Positions 28,074 through 39,428 are shown, counted from the first letter of the stretch. The stretch is DNA of 64,000 nucleotides from Achromobacter xylosoxidans A8 (GCF_000165835.1 NC_014640.1:4216001-4280000); one strand, 5' to 3'. The notes: a model not told the origin generated them from the letters alone. Made by a program: numbers and translations.

Positions 28074-28829
28074 ATGTCCGACACCATCGTAATTCTCACC
28101 GGCGCATCGCGCGGCATCGGCGCCGCCATGGCGCGCGGCCTGGCCAAACCGGGCACCCGGCTGATCACCCTGGCGCGCCGGGAAGATCCCGAACTGGCTG
28201 CCTATGCCCGCTCGCAGGACGCGCAGCTGGAACAGCTGTCCGTGGACCTCTCGGACCTGAATGCGGCCGAGACCGCCGCGCAGCGCATCTGCGCGTCGCT
28301 GCCGCGTGACGCCCGCCGCTATCTGCTGATCAACAACGCCGGCACCGTGCACCCCGTCGCCGGCACCGACGCGCTGGTCGACGGCGCGGCCATCGCCGCC
28401 GCCTTCAACCTGAACGTTAGCGCCGTGATGCTGCTCACGGCGCGCTTCCTGGCCGCGGTCGAGGACCTCAAGGCCGACCGCCGCGTGCTCAACATCTCCT
28501 CCGGCGCGGGCCGCAACCCGAACGCCGGCTGGGGCGTCTACTGCGCCACCAAGGCCGCGCTCGACATGTACTCGCGCGTGGTCAAGGCGGAGCAAGGCGC
28601 CGACGGCGCGCGCATCGTCGCGCTGGCCCCCGGCATCGTCGACACCGACATGCAGGTCGCCATCCGTTCCAGCGATCCGGAAAGTTTCCCGGCGCTGGCC
28701 AAGTTCCAGGAGTTCCACGCGACCGGCAAGCTGTCCTCGCCCGCCAACGTGGCCTCCCGCATCCTCGCCTACCTGGACCGCGAAGATTTCGGCACCACCG
28801 AGATCGACGACATCCGCAATTACGACTGA
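28074..28829 (+). CDS. Short-chain dehydrogenase/reductase family oxidoreductase
   Basis: This 251-residue classical SDR has the cofactor motif T-G-A-S-R-G-I-G near residue 9, N-N-A-G near residue 83, a catalytic Ser in N-I-S-S-G-A-G and the Y-x-x-x-K pair in Y-C-A-T-K. It then has A-P-G-I-V-D-T. The start at ATG 28074 has AGAGG upstream; the frame extends into prfB, which I reject. It lies 41 bp after prfB and 10 bp before lysS, suggesting co-transcription. It resembles sepiapterin-reductase-like or benzil-reductase-like SDRs. The substrate is unknown. Confidence 0.88.
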   Translation: MSDTIVILTGASRGIGAAMARGLAKPGTRLITLARREDPELAAYARSQDAQLEQLSVDLSDLNAAETAAQRICASLPRDARRYLLINNAGTVHPVAGTDALVDGAAIAAAFNLNVSAVMLLTARFLAAVEDLKADRRVLNISSGAGRNPNAGWGVYCATKAALDMYSRVVKAEQGADGARIVALAPGIVDTDMQVAIRSSDPESFPALAKFQEFHATGKLSSPANVASRILAYLDREDFGTTEIDDIRNYD

Positions 28830-28839
28830 TTCCCCGACC

Positions 28840-30363
28840 ATGACCGACCACTCGACCACTCCGGCGCCCGCCCAGGACGAAAACCGCTTGATCGCCGAAC
28901 GGCGCGCCAAGCTGGCCAAACTGCGCGAAACCGGGGTCGCGTACCCCAACGACTTCGTTCCCGACGCCCGCGCCGCCGCCCTGCATGACAAGTACGACGG
29001 CCAGGAGCAGGAAGCGCTTGCCGCCAGCCCCGTCACCGTCAAGGTCGCCGGCCGCATGATGCTCAAGCGCGTCATGGGCAAGGCCAGCTTCGCCACGCTG
29101 CAGGACAGCACCGGCCGCATCCAGATCTACCTGGACCGCGGCACCCTGGGCGAAGACAGCTACGCCGCGTTCAAGCAATGGGACATCGGCGACATCATCG
29201 CGATCGAAGGGTCGGTCTTCAAGACCAACAAGGGCGAACTCTCGGTGCACGCCGCCAGCGCGCGCCTGCTGTCCAAGTCGCTGCGCCCGCTGCCCGACAA
29301 GTTCCACGGCGTGGCCGACCAGGAACTGCGCTACCGCCAGCGCTACGTCGACCTCATCATGACGGACGCCACGCGCCGCACCTTCGAGGCGCGCAGCAAG
29401 GCCGTGGGCAGCATCCGCCAGTTCATGCTGAACGCCGGCTTCCTCGAAGTGGAAACCCCCATGCTGCACCCGATTCCGGGCGGCGCGGCAGCCAAGCCCT
29501 TCGTCACGCACCACAATGCGCTGGACATGGAAATGTACCTGCGCATCGCGCCCGAGCTCTACCTCAAGCGCCTGATCGTCGGCGGCTTCGAGCGCGTCTT
29601 CGAAGTCAACCGCAACTTCCGCAACGAGGGCGTGAGCCCGCGCCACAATCCTGAATTCACCATGATGGAGTTCTATGCGGCCTTTGCGGAATACCGCTGG
29701 CTCATGGACTTCACGGAAGAGCTGATCCGCCAGGCCGCCATCTCGGCCACCGGCAGCGCGGTGCTGACCTACGGCGAACGCGAACTCGATCTGTCCAAGC
29801 CGTTCGACCGCCTGACCATCTGCGAAGCTATCCTCAAGTACGCCCCCGGCTACACCCAGGCGCAACTGGACGATGCGGCCTTCGTGCGCGCCGAACTCAA
29901 AAAGCTGGGAGCCGATGCCGACGGCCCGGTGCTGTCGCGCGCCGGACTGGGCGCGCTGCAGCTGGCCCTGTTCGAAGAGACCGCCGAAGCCAAGCTCTGG
30001 AACCCCACCTACATCATCGACTACCCGGTGGAAGTCTCGCCGCTGGCGCGCGCCTCCGATACCCGCGAGGGCATCACCGAGCGCTTCGAACTCTTCATGA
30101 CCGGCCGCGAAATCGCCAACGGCTTCTCGGAATTGAACGATCCCGAAGACCAGGCCGAGCGCTTCCGCTCGCAGGTCGAGGCCAAGGACGCGGGCGACGA
30201 GGAAGCCATGTTCTACGACGCGGACTACATCCGCGCCCTGGAGTACGGCATGCCTCCGACGGGCGGCTGCGGCATCGGCATCGACCGCCTGGTCATGCTG
30301 CTGACCGACAGCCCCAGCATCCGCGACGTCATCCTGTTCCCGCACCTGCGCCGTGAAGACTAA
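28840..30363 (+). CDS. lysS: Lysyl-tRNA synthetase, class II
   Basis: This 507-residue enzyme charges tRNA-Lys. It has an N-terminal OB-fold anticodon-binding domain (about residues 60-150) and a class II catalytic core. Motif 2 is [15 protein letters not shown] and motif 3 is G-C-G-I-G-I-D-R-L. Length and domains are standard. The order prfB-(SDR)-lysS is common in beta- and gamma-proteobacteria and also forms part of the Xanthomonas rpf region. Confidence 0.96.
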   Translation: MTDHSTTPAPAQDENRLIAERRAKLAKLRETGVAYPNDFVPDARAAALHDKYDGQEQEALAASPVTVKVAGRMMLKRVMGKASFATLQDSTGRIQIYLDRGTLGEDSYAAFKQWDIGDIIAIEGSVFKTNKGELSVHAASARLLSKSLRPLPDKFHGVADQELRYRQRYVDLIMTDATRRTFEARSKAVGSIRQFMLNAGFLEVETPMLHPIPGGAAAKPFVTHHNALDMEMYLRIAPELYLKRLIVGGFERVFEVNRNFRNEGVSPRHNPEFTMMEFYAAFAEYRWLMDFTEELIRQAAISATGSAVLTYGERELDLSKPFDRLTICEAILKYAPGYTQAQLDDAAFVRAELKKLGADADGPVLSRAGLGALQLALFEETAEAKLWNPTYIIDYPVEVSPLARASDTREGITERFELFMTGREIANGFSELNDPEDQAERFRSQVEAKDAGDEEAMFYDADYIRALEYGMPPTGGCGIGIDRLVMLLTDSPSIRDVILFPHLRRED

Positions 30364-30378
30364 ACGGCGGCTGGCATC

Positions 30379-30699
30379 ATGATCTTCAAGATCCTGATGC
30401 TGCTGCTGGTCGTGGCGGGGCTGATCTACTGGATCAAACAGCCCCGCGGCGGCCAGCCCTACACCTCCTATCCGGCGGCGCGTCCGCGCCGGCCGGTGTT
30501 CATTGCTCTGTGCATCGCCGCGGCGCTCTCGGTGGCGGCTTCCCTGACGACCTTCCTGCTGTGGGCAGGCGGCGTGGCGGGCGGCGTCACCGGCGGCGGC
30601 TATCACGGCCAGGTGGATTTCCTGCTGCCCGTGGCGGGCACCCTGCTGGCGCTGGCCGTCGTCTGCGCCGTGGGCGCATTCTTCAAGCGCCGGGGCTGA
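30379..30699 (+). CDS. Small membrane protein of unknown function
   Basis: This 106-residue protein starts 15 bp after lysS. It has three hydrophobic segments (about residues 3-18, 40-63 and 83-102), a short polar loop rich in Pro, Arg and Tyr after the first, and a Gly-rich stretch (G-G-V-A-G-G-V-T-G-G-G) before the last helix. The C-terminus is K-R-R-G, probably cytoplasmic. I do not recognise a family. Codon use matches the neighbours and the tight spacing suggests it is a real gene at the end of the lysS operon. Confidence 0.65.
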   Translation: MIFKILMLLLVVAGLIYWIKQPRGGQPYTSYPAARPRRPVFIALCIAAALSVAASLTTFLLWAGGVAGGVTGGGYHGQVDFLLPVAGTLLALAVVCAVGAFFKRRG

Positions 30700-30720
30700 A
30701 GTCCTGCCCTGGCGGCCCGC

Positions 30721-31356
30721 CTATTCCGGCCATTTGCCGGCTCCCGCCGGCAGCGAGGGCAGCGATGCCTGCAACATCGCATCGATGAACTCGGCAGGCC
30801 GCAAGCGGCCGTCCGGCTTGTACCACTGCACCGTCAGGTTCATCGCGCCCAGCACGCAGCGCTTGATGACGCGCGCATCGCCCTGCAGCAGTCCCACGCC
30901 GACAGCGGCCGCCACCGCGTCCTGCCACATCGTCTCGTAGCGGTCGCTCAGCGATTTCACGGCCGCGCGGCTGGGCGGCGAAAGACTGCGCCATTCGTAG
31001 ACCAGCGCATTCATGGCGTCGCCACCGGCGCCATGCAGCATGCTCCACATGTGCACGCGGAATAGCGCGGCCAGCCGGTCCGCCGGCGCCTTGTACCGCG
31101 CCAGCGCCCGTTCGCCGTCGTCTATCACCTCCTGGATGCCGTTGTTCATCACCGCCACCAGGATCTCTTCCTTGCTGCGGAAATGATGGAACAGGCTGCC
31201 GGACTGCAAGCCCACCGCCCGCGCCAGCTCGCGCACGGTGGTGCGTTCATAGCCGTGCTTGCAGAATAGCTGCCCCGCCGTCAGGACCAGCTCGCGCCGG
31301 CGTTCGGACTCCGATCCCTCGTCCCGCCCTTGCGCGGCCTCCCGGATTTTCTCCAT
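30721..31356 (-). CDS. TetR family transcriptional regulator
   Basis: This 211-residue regulator has an N-terminal helix-turn-helix (about residues 22-68: T-T-V-R-E-L-A-R-A-V-G-L-Q-S-G-S-L-F-H-H-F-R-S-K) and a ligand-binding helical domain of the kind found in regulators of acyl-CoA metabolism. It is the last gene of a long minus-strand operon (ABC transporter, acyl-CoA ligase, thiolase), 7 bp after the thiolase. Being in the operon it controls is common for this class. A 20-bp palindrome at 39346-39365 ahead of the operon is its likely operator; this is inference. Confidence 0.88.
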   Translation of the reverse strand: MEKIREAAQGRDEGSESERRRELVLTAGQLFCKHGYERTTVRELARAVGLQSGSLFHHFRSKEEILVAVMNNGIQEVIDDGERALARYKAPADRLAALFRVHMWSMLHGAGGDAMNALVYEWRSLSPPSRAAVKSLSDRYETMWQDAVAAAVGVGLLQGDARVIKRCVLGAMNLTVQWYKPDGRLRPAEFIDAMLQASLPSLPAGAGKWPE

Positions 31357-31363
31357 GGTGCGG

Positions 31364-32518
31364 TCACAGCCTTTGAATGATGGTCGCCGTGGCCATGCCG
31401 TGGCCGATGCACATCAGCTGCATGCCCAGCTCGCCTTCGGTGGCTTCCAGTCCCGTCAGCATCTTGGCCATCAGCCCGGCGCCGGTGGCCCCTAGCGGAT
31501 GGCCGTGAGCGATCGCGCCGCCCCAAGGATTGACGCGCGACAGCTTGGCGCCCAGTTCGCGCTGCCAGGCCAGCACCACGCTGGCGAAGGCCTCGTTGAT
31601 CTCGATCCAGTCTATGTCCTCCAGGCTCAGGCCGGCGCGCGCCAGCGCCTGCCGGGCCGCCGGGATCACGCCCGTCAATTGCAGCACCGGGTCCGATCCC
31701 ACCACCACCCGCGCCAGGAAGCGCGCGCGCGGCCGCAGGCCGTCGGCCAAGGCCGCATCGCGATCCGCCAGCAGCACTGCGGAGGCGCCGTCCGCCAGTT
31801 GGCTGGCGTTGGCGGCAGTGACGCCGCCCTGGCCCGGCAGCCGCAAAGCAGGCGCCATGGCCGCCATGCGGGCGGGATCCGTCTTCTCGCGTATGCCTTC
31901 GTCGCGCCCGGCATCTGCGCGCGGCCCCGGCAGCAACTCGGCGTGGCGGCCGGCCTGCGCCGCGCTCCAGGCGCGCGCATGGCTCTCCCTGGCCCATTCG
32001 TCCATCTCGGCCTGGGACAGCTGCCAGCGCTCCGCAATCCGCTCCGCGCTCTCGATCTGATGAATCAATGGATAGCGTTCCAGCAAGGCGGGGTTCAAGC
32101 CTTCAAAGCCGCGGAACTCGCCCTGGCCCAGCGTCACGTCCAGGAACATCGGCACCCGGCTCATGCTTTCGACGCCGCCGGCCACCACGTAGCGCATGTC
32201 GCCTGCGGCAATCGCTTGCGCGCCGAAATGCACCGCCTGCTGGCTGGACCCGCACATGCGGTTCAGCGCCACGCCCGGCACGCTCTCGGGCAAGCCCGCC
32301 AGCATGGCGGCCAGCCTGCCGATGTTGGCGCCCTGCTCGCCCGCCTGGCTGACGCAGCCCGCGATCAGGTCCTCGACCTGCGCGCCCGGCAGTCCGGCTC
32401 GCGCCAGCAGGCCCTGCACGGTCTCGGCCAGCAGCGTGTCCGGCCGCGTATCGGCCCACCATCCGCCGCGCCGCCCGAAGGGCGTGCGCACGGCCTCCAC
32501 GATCACGGCTTCATTCAT
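31364..32518 (-). CDS. Acetyl-CoA acyltransferase (thiolase family)
   Basis: This 384-residue degradative-type thiolase has the nucleophile C89 in [17 protein letters not shown] in the second half, the H-P-L-G-A-T-G loop and the terminal catalytic Cys at about 370 (M-C-I-G-H-G-M). It would cleave 3-ketoacyl-CoA to acetyl-CoA and a shortened acyl-CoA. The start overlaps the ligase stop as ATGA. Together with the ligase, transporter and hydratase it suggests a dedicated import-and-beta-oxidation unit for an unknown acid. Confidence 0.9.
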   Translation of the reverse strand: MNEAVIVEAVRTPFGRRGGWWADTRPDTLLAETVQGLLARAGLPGAQVEDLIAGCVSQAGEQGANIGRLAAMLAGLPESVPGVALNRMCGSSQQAVHFGAQAIAAGDMRYVVAGGVESMSRVPMFLDVTLGQGEFRGFEGLNPALLERYPLIHQIESAERIAERWQLSQAEMDEWARESHARAWSAAQAGRHAELLPGPRADAGRDEGIREKTDPARMAAMAPALRLPGQGGVTAANASQLADGASAVLLADRDAALADGLRPRARFLARVVVGSDPVLQLTGVIPAARQALARAGLSLEDIDWIEINEAFASVVLAWQRELGAKLSRVNPWGGAIAHGHPLGATGAGLMAKMLTGLEATEGELGMQLMCIGHGMATATIIQRL

Positions 32519-34370
32519 GCCGTCGTCTCCTCAACGTAGAGCGCTTCGATTTCATCCGCATAGCTGCGGTAGATGCTGGCGCGCCTGACCTTCATGGTCG
32601 CGGTCACTTCGCCGTCATCATGGTCCAGTTCCTTGGTCAGCAGATGGAAGCGCTTGATCTGCGCCACGGGCGCGAGGCCCGCGTTGGCGCGCGCGACCTC
32701 CTGCTGCACCAGCTCGCGCACCTGCGCGCATTCGGCCAACGACCGGAAATGCGTGAAGGCGATGCGGCGCGACTCGGCCCACTTGCCCACCGTATCGAAC
32801 TCCAGCTGGATCAGCGCGGACACGTACTTCCTGCCATCTGCGATCACGATGCATTCCTTGACGTAGGGGCTGCCCTTGACCGCGTTCTCGATCTCGGAAG
32901 GCGTCAGGTTCTTACCGCCCGCCGTGATCATGATGTCCTTCAGGCGGTCCACGATACGCACCCGGCCCGCTTCTTCAGCCACCACATCGCCCGTGTACAG
33001 CCAGCCGTCGCGCACGGTACTGGCGGTGGCTTCCGGGTTCTTGTAATAGCCCTGGAACACCATCTCGCCGCGCACCAGCAGCTCGCCGGCATCGCCCATG
33101 CGCCATTCCACCCCCAGGATGGGTTCGCCCACCGCGCCCACCTTCACGCGGTCCGGATGCTGGCCGAAGATCATGCCCGCCGACTCCGTCAGCCCGTAGA
33201 CCTCGATCAGCGGCACGCCCAGCGTACGGAAGTAGCGCACCACGTCGGGCGAGATCGGCGCGGCCCCCGTCATGGCCACGCGCACCCGCCGCAGACCGAT
33301 GAAGTTCTGCAAGGCGCGCAACACCAGCCAGTACCAGAGCCAGCGGGTCCAGCGCTCGCGCAGCGTGTATTGCGCAGGAGACTTCTCCAGGAACGGCGTG
33401 CAAGCCGCCAGCGCGCGCCGGTACAGCCATTGCTGCAAGCGCCCCGCTTCCTGCATCTTGATCGAAATGGCGGCGTGCAGCTTTTCCCAGATGCGCGGCA
33501 CGCCCAGGAATATCGTCGGCGCGACTTCGCGCAGATCTTCCTGCACCGTGCGTATCGATTCGCCGAAGTTCACCTGCGCGCCCAGATAGAGGGGCACGAA
33601 GGTGGAGAGCATCTGTTCGGCCACATGGCACAGCGGCAGGTAGGACAGGTGCACGCTATTGCCGTCCATCGCCAGCCGCTCGGCGATGCCCGGCGCCACG
33701 CCGCGCATATTGCCGTAGCTCAGCATCGCGCCCTTGGGCTTGCCGGTGGAGCCGGAGGTGTAGATCATGAGACCGGTGTCGTCCAGCCGCTGGCCGTCCA
33801 GCGCCTGGTTCAGGGCAGCGAGCTCGGCCGCCTCGCGCCGCGCGCCTTCGGCCTCGATCTCGGCGTAGGTCACGATGCGCTCACGCTCCGCCGGCGCATA
33901 GGAGCGCAGGCCCTTGGTCTCCATCATGACGATGCGGCGCAAGAGCGGCAGCCTGTCGGCCACCTGCAGCACCTTGTCGGTCTGCTCCTGGTCCTCGCAC
34001 ACCACCAACTCAACATCCGCGTGCTCCAGCACGTAGCCCATTTCCTCGGCCGGGCTGGTGGAGTACACGCCCACCGCCACCGCGCCGACCGCGCCCGCTC
34101 CCATCTGGGTCAGCAGCCATTCCACGCGGTTCTCGGAGACGATGGCGACCCGTCCGCCCGCGCTCAGACCCAGGGCGCGCAGGCCCAGTCCCACGCGGCA
34201 GGCCCGGCTCCAGTATTCCGCCCAGGTCATGGGCTTCCAGATGCCGAAGTCCTTCTGCCGGATGGCGATGGCCCCCGGCTGGCGGCGCGCCTGCTCGCGC
34301 AGCATCTGCGGCAGCGTCAGGGCCGGCCACGCCTGCGCCGAAGCGCCGGAGATATCCATGTGCTTGTCCG

Positions 34371-34374
<4 letters not shown>
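32515..34374 (-). CDS. AMP-dependent long-chain acyl-CoA synthetase-like ligase
   Basis: This 619-residue ANL-superfamily enzyme has the P-loop [11 protein letters not shown] near residue 205, V-Y-G-L-T-E-S-A-G in the middle and G-W-L-Y-T-G-D near residue 455. The C-terminal lysine domain is [14 protein letters not shown]. It activates a carboxylic acid to acyl-AMP and then acyl-CoA. The long form is FAA1/FadD15-like, often found beside branched-chain-type ABC transporters. It overlaps both neighbours by 4 bp (ATGA), so it is tightly coupled to the ATPase gene upstream and the thiolase downstream. The substrate chain is not predictable. Confidence 0.9.
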
Positions 34375-35210
<836 letters not shown>

Positions 35211-35217
35211 TGGCGCC

Positions 35218-36399
35218 TCACTTCAGCACGATCCAGTCGGAGGCCGGCACCATCTGCTTCTGCTTCACGTCGGCGCGATAGATCCGGCCCACCGGGATCG
35301 AATTACCCTTGATCGAAATCGGCACGCCGATCAGGCCGCCCGTGTCGAAATCCTTGATGCCGTCCAGCGCCGCCTTCATGTTGGCGCTGGTCAGCTCCTT
35401 GCCGGCGTCCAGCGTGCGCTTGGCCACCTCGGTGAACAACATCGCCGCCAGGAACCCCTGCATGTAGCCCGTGCTCTGGTACGTCGGGCGCATCTCGCGG
35501 ATCTTCTTCAGCATCGGCGCATCGGCCGCGGTATCGTAGTAGTAGCGGTACGGCATCACGCCCATGAAGCCCTCGGCGTCCTCGCCCATCTGCATCACGG
35601 TGGAGTTGTCCATGGTCCAGAACGTGCCCATGTAGCGCGTCTTCAGGCCCATGCGCTTGCCCTGCCCCACGAACTCGGGAATGGGCGCCAGCACGTAGCC
35701 GTGGAAGATGGTGTAGTCCGGATCGGCGCGGCGCAGTTTGATGACCTCGGTCGACACGTCCACGCTGCCCGGCGGCGTCATGATCTCGGTCGCGACCTTC
35801 AGGCCCAGCTTTTCCGCCACCGCGCGCGAGCTGGCGATGGGATCGCGGCCGAACTCCGTGTCCGAATACACGAACGCCACCTTGGCGCCGGGCTGCTCCT
35901 TGGCGATGTAGCGCAGCAGGATGCCGAACATTTCCGTGTAATCCGGTCCCAGCATGAACTGGGCCGGATACTTGGCCGGATCGTTCAATTCGGTGGCAAA
36001 CGACGCGCCGGTCATCAGGATATCGCCCGTGCGGATCAACTCGGCATTGATGGTCTTGGAGAAACCGGTGGAGTCGCCGTAGTAGAAGTTCACCTTGTTC
36101 TGGCTGGTGATCTTCTTGAACGCCGCCACCGACGCATCCACCTTGTAGGCCGTGTCTTCCGGCACGTAGCGCAGCTTGCGCCCCTTCACGCCGCCCTGGT
36201 CGTTGACGATCTTCACGTAGTCGGTAATGCCGGCATGGATGCCCTGCCCCGCGAAGGCGAACACGCCGCTCAGAGGGATGGAGCCGCCCAGCACCAGGTC
36301 CTCGGCCCCCTGCGCGGCCGGCGCCGCTGACAGGGCCGCCGCCAGGCCCAGGGGGGCCAACAACCTCGATAAACCGCTGCCGATCCGGATGCGCTTCAT
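35218..36399 (-). CDS. Branched-chain-type ABC transporter substrate-binding protein
   Basis: This 393-residue periplasmic protein has a signal peptide cleaved near A-A-Q-G-A and a Peripla_BP_6-type body (L-G-G-S-I-P-L-S-G-V-F-A-F-A-G-Q; Y-G-D-S-T-G-F-S-K-T). AGGAG precedes the ATG. It captures the operon's substrate and hands it to the LivH/LivM-like permeases. The family binds amino acids, aromatic acids, amides or short acids. The presence of an acyl-CoA ligase in the same operon points to an organic acid rather than an amino acid; this is inference. Confidence 0.9.
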   Translation of the reverse strand: MKRIRIGSGLSRLLAPLGLAAALSAAPAAQGAEDLVLGGSIPLSGVFAFAGQGIHAGITDYVKIVNDQGGVKGRKLRYVPEDTAYKVDASVAAFKKITSQNKVNFYYGDSTGFSKTINAELIRTGDILMTGASFATELNDPAKYPAQFMLGPDYTEMFGILLRYIAKEQPGAKVAFVYSDTEFGRDPIASSRAVAEKLGLKVATEIMTPPGSVDVSTEVIKLRRADPDYTIFHGYVLAPIPEFVGQGKRMGLKTRYMGTFWTMDNSTVMQMGEDAEGFMGVMPYRYYYDTAADAPMLKKIREMRPTYQSTGYMQGFLAAMLFTEVAKRTLDAGKELTSANMKAALDGIKDFDTGGLIGVPISIKGNSIPVGRIYRADVKQKQMVPASDWIVLK

Positions 36400-36454
36400 G
36401 GTTAGTCTCCTGAGGGTCTTATGGATGGCCGCCGCCGCGCTCGCCTCGCATGGG

Positions 36455-37492
36455 CTAGGTGCGGAAGGGCCAGAGGTGGAAGTAACGGCGCACGCGCCGC
36501 CAGATTTCCGCGAGCCCGTGCGGCTCGAAGATCAGAAAGCCCACGATCAGCAGGCCGAAAACAATGGTGCGCACCGGCGAGATCAGGCGCAGCGCGTCGC
36601 CGCCCACCGGCAGCCAACCGACGATCAGCTTGAGCAGTTCCGGCACCATGGTCATGAAGATGGCGCCCAGGATGGAGCCCAGGATCGTGCCCATGCCGCC
36701 CACGATAATGGCGGCCAGGAAGAAGATCGACATGATCAGCGGGAAGCTCTCGGGGGTGACGACCCGGAAGAAGTAGGCCCACATGCCGCCCGCCACGCCC
36801 GCATAGAACGAGGACAGGCCGAACGACAGCAGCTTGTAGCGCAACAGGCGTATGCCCAGCACCTCGGCCGAGATGTCACGGTCGCGTATGGCGATGAAGG
36901 CGCGGCCGATGCGCGTGCGGAACAGGTTGGCCGCGCCCAGCACCATCAGCGCCGTCACCGGCACGATCAGCCAGTAGATCTTGAACGAGGTGTCCAGGTC
37001 CACGCCCAGCACCCGCGCCGGCGGCACCTGCATCCCCGTCGTGCCGCCCGTGAACTGCCAGTTGGCGAAGATGAAATGCGCGATGAACGAGGCGGCGATC
37101 GTGGCGATGGCCAGGTACAGGCCCTTCACCCGCAGGGACGGAATGCCGACCAGCAGACCACCCAGCATCGCCACCAGCCCGCCAGCCACCAGATTCAGCA
37201 GCACCGGCGTGCCCAGCCGCTGCTCCAGCACCGCCACCGTGTACGCCCCCAGGCCCATGAAGGCCGCCTGCCCCAGGCTGACCAGGCCGGTATAACCCGT
37301 GAGGATGTTCAGCCCCGTGGCACTGGCGACATTGATGGCCACCAGGCAAGCCAGGTACAGCCAGTAGGCATCGGCCACGAAGGGGAACATGACCAGGGAC
37401 GCGGCCAGCAAGACCAGCCACGCCTTCTGCGTACGGGTGTCGAACAGCGCTTCGTCCGCAAGATAAGTCTGCTTGGCAGTCGCGATGCGCAT
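36455..37492 (-). CDS. Branched-chain-type ABC transporter permease (LivM-like)
   Basis: This 345-residue inner-membrane permease has about eight to ten helices. The LivM hallmark segments are N-I-L-T-G-Y-T-G-L-V-S-L-G-Q-A-A-F-M-G-L-G-A-Y and the cytoplasmic R-I-G-R-A-F-I-A-I-R-D-R-D. A short cytoplasmic N-terminus precedes the first helix. The start is 3 bp after the LivH-like gene's stop, indicating coupling. It would form a heterodimer with that permease. Confidence 0.92.
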   Translation of the reverse strand: MRIATAKQTYLADEALFDTRTQKAWLVLLAASLVMFPFVADAYWLYLACLVAINVASATGLNILTGYTGLVSLGQAAFMGLGAYTVAVLEQRLGTPVLLNLVAGGLVAMLGGLLVGIPSLRVKGLYLAIATIAASFIAHFIFANWQFTGGTTGMQVPPARVLGVDLDTSFKIYWLIVPVTALMVLGAANLFRTRIGRAFIAIRDRDISAEVLGIRLLRYKLLSFGLSSFYAGVAGGMWAYFFRVVTPESFPLIMSIFFLAAIIVGGMGTILGSILGAIFMTMVPELLKLIVGWLPVGGDALRLISPVRTIVFGLLIVGFLIFEPHGLAEIWRRVRRYFHLWPFRT

Positions 37493-37495
37493 CGG

Positions 37496-38374
37496 TCAGA
37501 GCCTCTCGATTTCACGGGTGCCGAACAGGCCGTAGGGCCTGACCATCAGCACCACCACCAGCACGATGAAGGTAGCCAGCAATTTGTATTCGCCGCCCAT
37601 GTAGGCGCCGGCCCAGGCTTCCAGCAGGCCGATGAAGACGCCGCCCACCAGGGCGCCGGCCACGCTGTCCAGCCCGCCCACGATCACCACCACCAGCACC
37701 GACAGGCCGAACACGCCCATCGACGAAGAAATGCCGCCGATCGCGCCGACGATTACGCCCGACACCGCGGCCAGCGCGCCCGCCGCCACCCAGGCCAGCG
37801 AGAACACGCGCGGCACGTTGATGCCCATGGCATACGCCGCGCCCTGGTCCGAGGCCGTGGCGCGCAACGCCACCCCGCCGCGCCAGTAGCGGAACACCAC
37901 CAGCACCAGCAGCGCCAGCACCACCGCCACCCAGAAACCGTAGAACACCTTGGGCGCGACGAATGCCTCGCCTATCATCACCGGCGAACGCGGCATGAAT
38001 TCCGGCAGGCGGCGCTGGTCGGCCGTCCAGATCAGTTCCACCGCGCCCACCAGGATCGACGCCAGGCCCACCGTGATCATGAACACCGAGATCGGCGCCT
38101 CGCCCAGCATGGGACGGATGGTCAGGCGCTCGACCACGGCGCCCAGCGCACCCGACACCACCACCGCGCCCACGATGGCCAGCCAGATCGGCCACTCCAT
38201 GCCCGTGGCGAAGGCGTAGAACACGTAGGCGCCCAACATCAGGAATTCGCCGATGGCGATGTTCACCACCCGGGTCGCCTTGTAGACGATGACGAAGGCC
38301 AGCGCCGCCAGCGCATAAAGTCCACCGCTGCCCAGCCCGGCCAGCGTGACTTCCAGGAAGAACAGCCAGTCCAT
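37496..38374 (-). CDS. Branched-chain-type ABC transporter permease (LivH-like)
   Basis: This 292-residue permease starts at ATG 38374, sharing one base with the upstream ATPase stop (TGATG). It begins M-D-W-L-F-F-L-E and then has the LivH motif G-L-G-S-G-G-L-Y-A-L-A-A-L-A-F, N-I-A-I-G-E-F-L-M-L-G-A-Y and a C-terminal V-R-P-Y-G-L-F-G. The same frame is open upstream through the ATPase gene, but that extension is out of frame with the real protein there. It pairs with the LivM-like permease. Confidence 0.92.
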   Translation of the reverse strand: MDWLFFLEVTLAGLGSGGLYALAALAFVIVYKATRVVNIAIGEFLMLGAYVFYAFATGMEWPIWLAIVGAVVVSGALGAVVERLTIRPMLGEAPISVFMITVGLASILVGAVELIWTADQRRLPEFMPRSPVMIGEAFVAPKVFYGFWVAVVLALLVLVVFRYWRGGVALRATASDQGAAYAMGINVPRVFSLAWVAAGALAAVSGVIVGAIGGISSSMGVFGLSVLVVVIVGGLDSVAGALVGGVFIGLLEAWAGAYMGGEYKLLATFIVLVVVLMVRPYGLFGTREIERL

Positions 38375-39198
38375 CAGGCCGCCTCCCGCAGGCGGCGGCG
38401 CAGGTCGCCGACGTCGCCCGCGCCCAGATAGGCCTGGATGACATGGGGATCCGCCTGCACCTGCGCAGGCGTGCCGTCGGCGATCACCTGGCCGAAGTTC
38501 AGCACCACCACGTGGTCCGACAGGTCCATGACCATGCCCATGTCGTGCTCCACCATCAACACCGTCACACCCCATTCGGAGCGCGCGTCCAGGATGAAGC
38601 GCGCCATGTCGTCGGTCTCTTCGCGGTTCATGCCCGCCACCGGCTCGTCCAGCATCAGCACCTTGGGATTCATGGCCAGCGCCCGCGCCAGCTCCACGCG
38701 TTTCTGCAGGCCATAGGACAGCGCGGCCACCGGCGCGTGGCGGATGTGGTCGATTTCCAGGAAGTCGATGATGCGTTCTTCGATGTCGGCGCGCAGCGCC
38801 ATTTCTTCGCGGCGCGCCCGCCCCAGATAGAACAAGGCGTCCAGCACATTGGTGCGCAGGTGGGCGTGGCGGCCCAGCTTGATGTTGTCCAGCACGGTCA
38901 TGCCGCGGAACAGCGCAATGTTCTGGAAGCTGCGGGCCAGGCCCAACCGCGCGCGTTCCGGCGCGGCCATGCGCGTGATGTCGCGACCCTGGAAGCGGAT
39001 CTGCCCGGACGCCGGACGGTAGAAACCGGAAATGGTATTGAACAGCGAGGTCTTGCCCGCGCCATTGGGGCCGATGACCGTGGTGATGGACCCAGGCGCC
39101 ACGCGAAAGCCCACGCCGGTAAGCGCCTTGACCCCGCCGAACGCCAGCGTGACCCCATCCACCTCCAGCAAGGCAGTGCTGTCGGACTGATCCACCAT
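38374..39198 (-). CDS. Branched-chain-type ABC transporter ATP-binding protein (LivG-like)
   Basis: The protein has 274 residues from the ATG at 39198, which has GAGGAG six bases upstream; an earlier ATG at 39270 lacks this. Walker A is G-P-N-G-A-G-K-T-S. The signature is atypical (A-L-S-Y-G-L-Q-K-R), as often in LivG. Walker B is V-L-M-L-D-E-P-V-A-G-M-N and the H-loop is V-E-H-D-M-G-M-V. It is the first gene of the nine-kilobase operon that continues through permeases, binding protein, second ATPase, ligase, thiolase and TetR. Confidence 0.9.
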   Translation of the reverse strand: MVDQSDSTALLEVDGVTLAFGGVKALTGVGFRVAPGSITTVIGPNGAGKTSLFNTISGFYRPASGQIRFQGRDITRMAAPERARLGLARSFQNIALFRGMTVLDNIKLGRHAHLRTNVLDALFYLGRARREEMALRADIEERIIDFLEIDHIRHAPVAALSYGLQKRVELARALAMNPKVLMLDEPVAGMNREETDDMARFILDARSEWGVTVLMVEHDMGMVMDLSDHVVVLNFGQVIADGTPAQVQADPHVIQAYLGAGDVGDLRRRLREAA

Positions 39199-39345
39199 TT
39201 GTCTCCTCGCTTTTACATGCGAAGTTTTTATCGACGTCGGTCTGGCGAACCCGCGAGGCAGGAGATGCAACGAACCTGTCTTTACCTACGCCAGTACAGC
39301 GCCGGAAAATCGTTCTATGCGTTACGCTAAGCGTGCTTAAAAGAA

Positions 39346-39365
39346 AACCAAGCAAGCGCTCGGTT
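39346..39365. promoter_or_regulatory. Palindromic operator, probable TetR-family site
   Basis: AACCAAGCAAGCGCTCGGTT has 8-bp inverted arms with one mismatch around AAGC. It lies in the 230-bp divergent gap between the LivG-like operon and the enoyl-CoA hydratase gene, 63 bp before the latter. TetR regulators of acyl-CoA genes bind such palindromes. A second small palindrome, ACGCT-A-AGCGT, is at 39324-39334. Confidence 0.55.
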
Positions 39366-39428
39366 CAGACCATAGCATCGCGGTTTTTGGATCGACAGCT
39401 GGTACTTACCCGATAACGGAGACTCGCC

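Noticed and set aside
36227..38431. Long plus-strand open frame opposite the LivH/LivM-like permeases
   Set aside because: It is extremely rich in His, Gln, Asp and Arg, as expected from reading membrane-protein codons backwards; no family resemblance.
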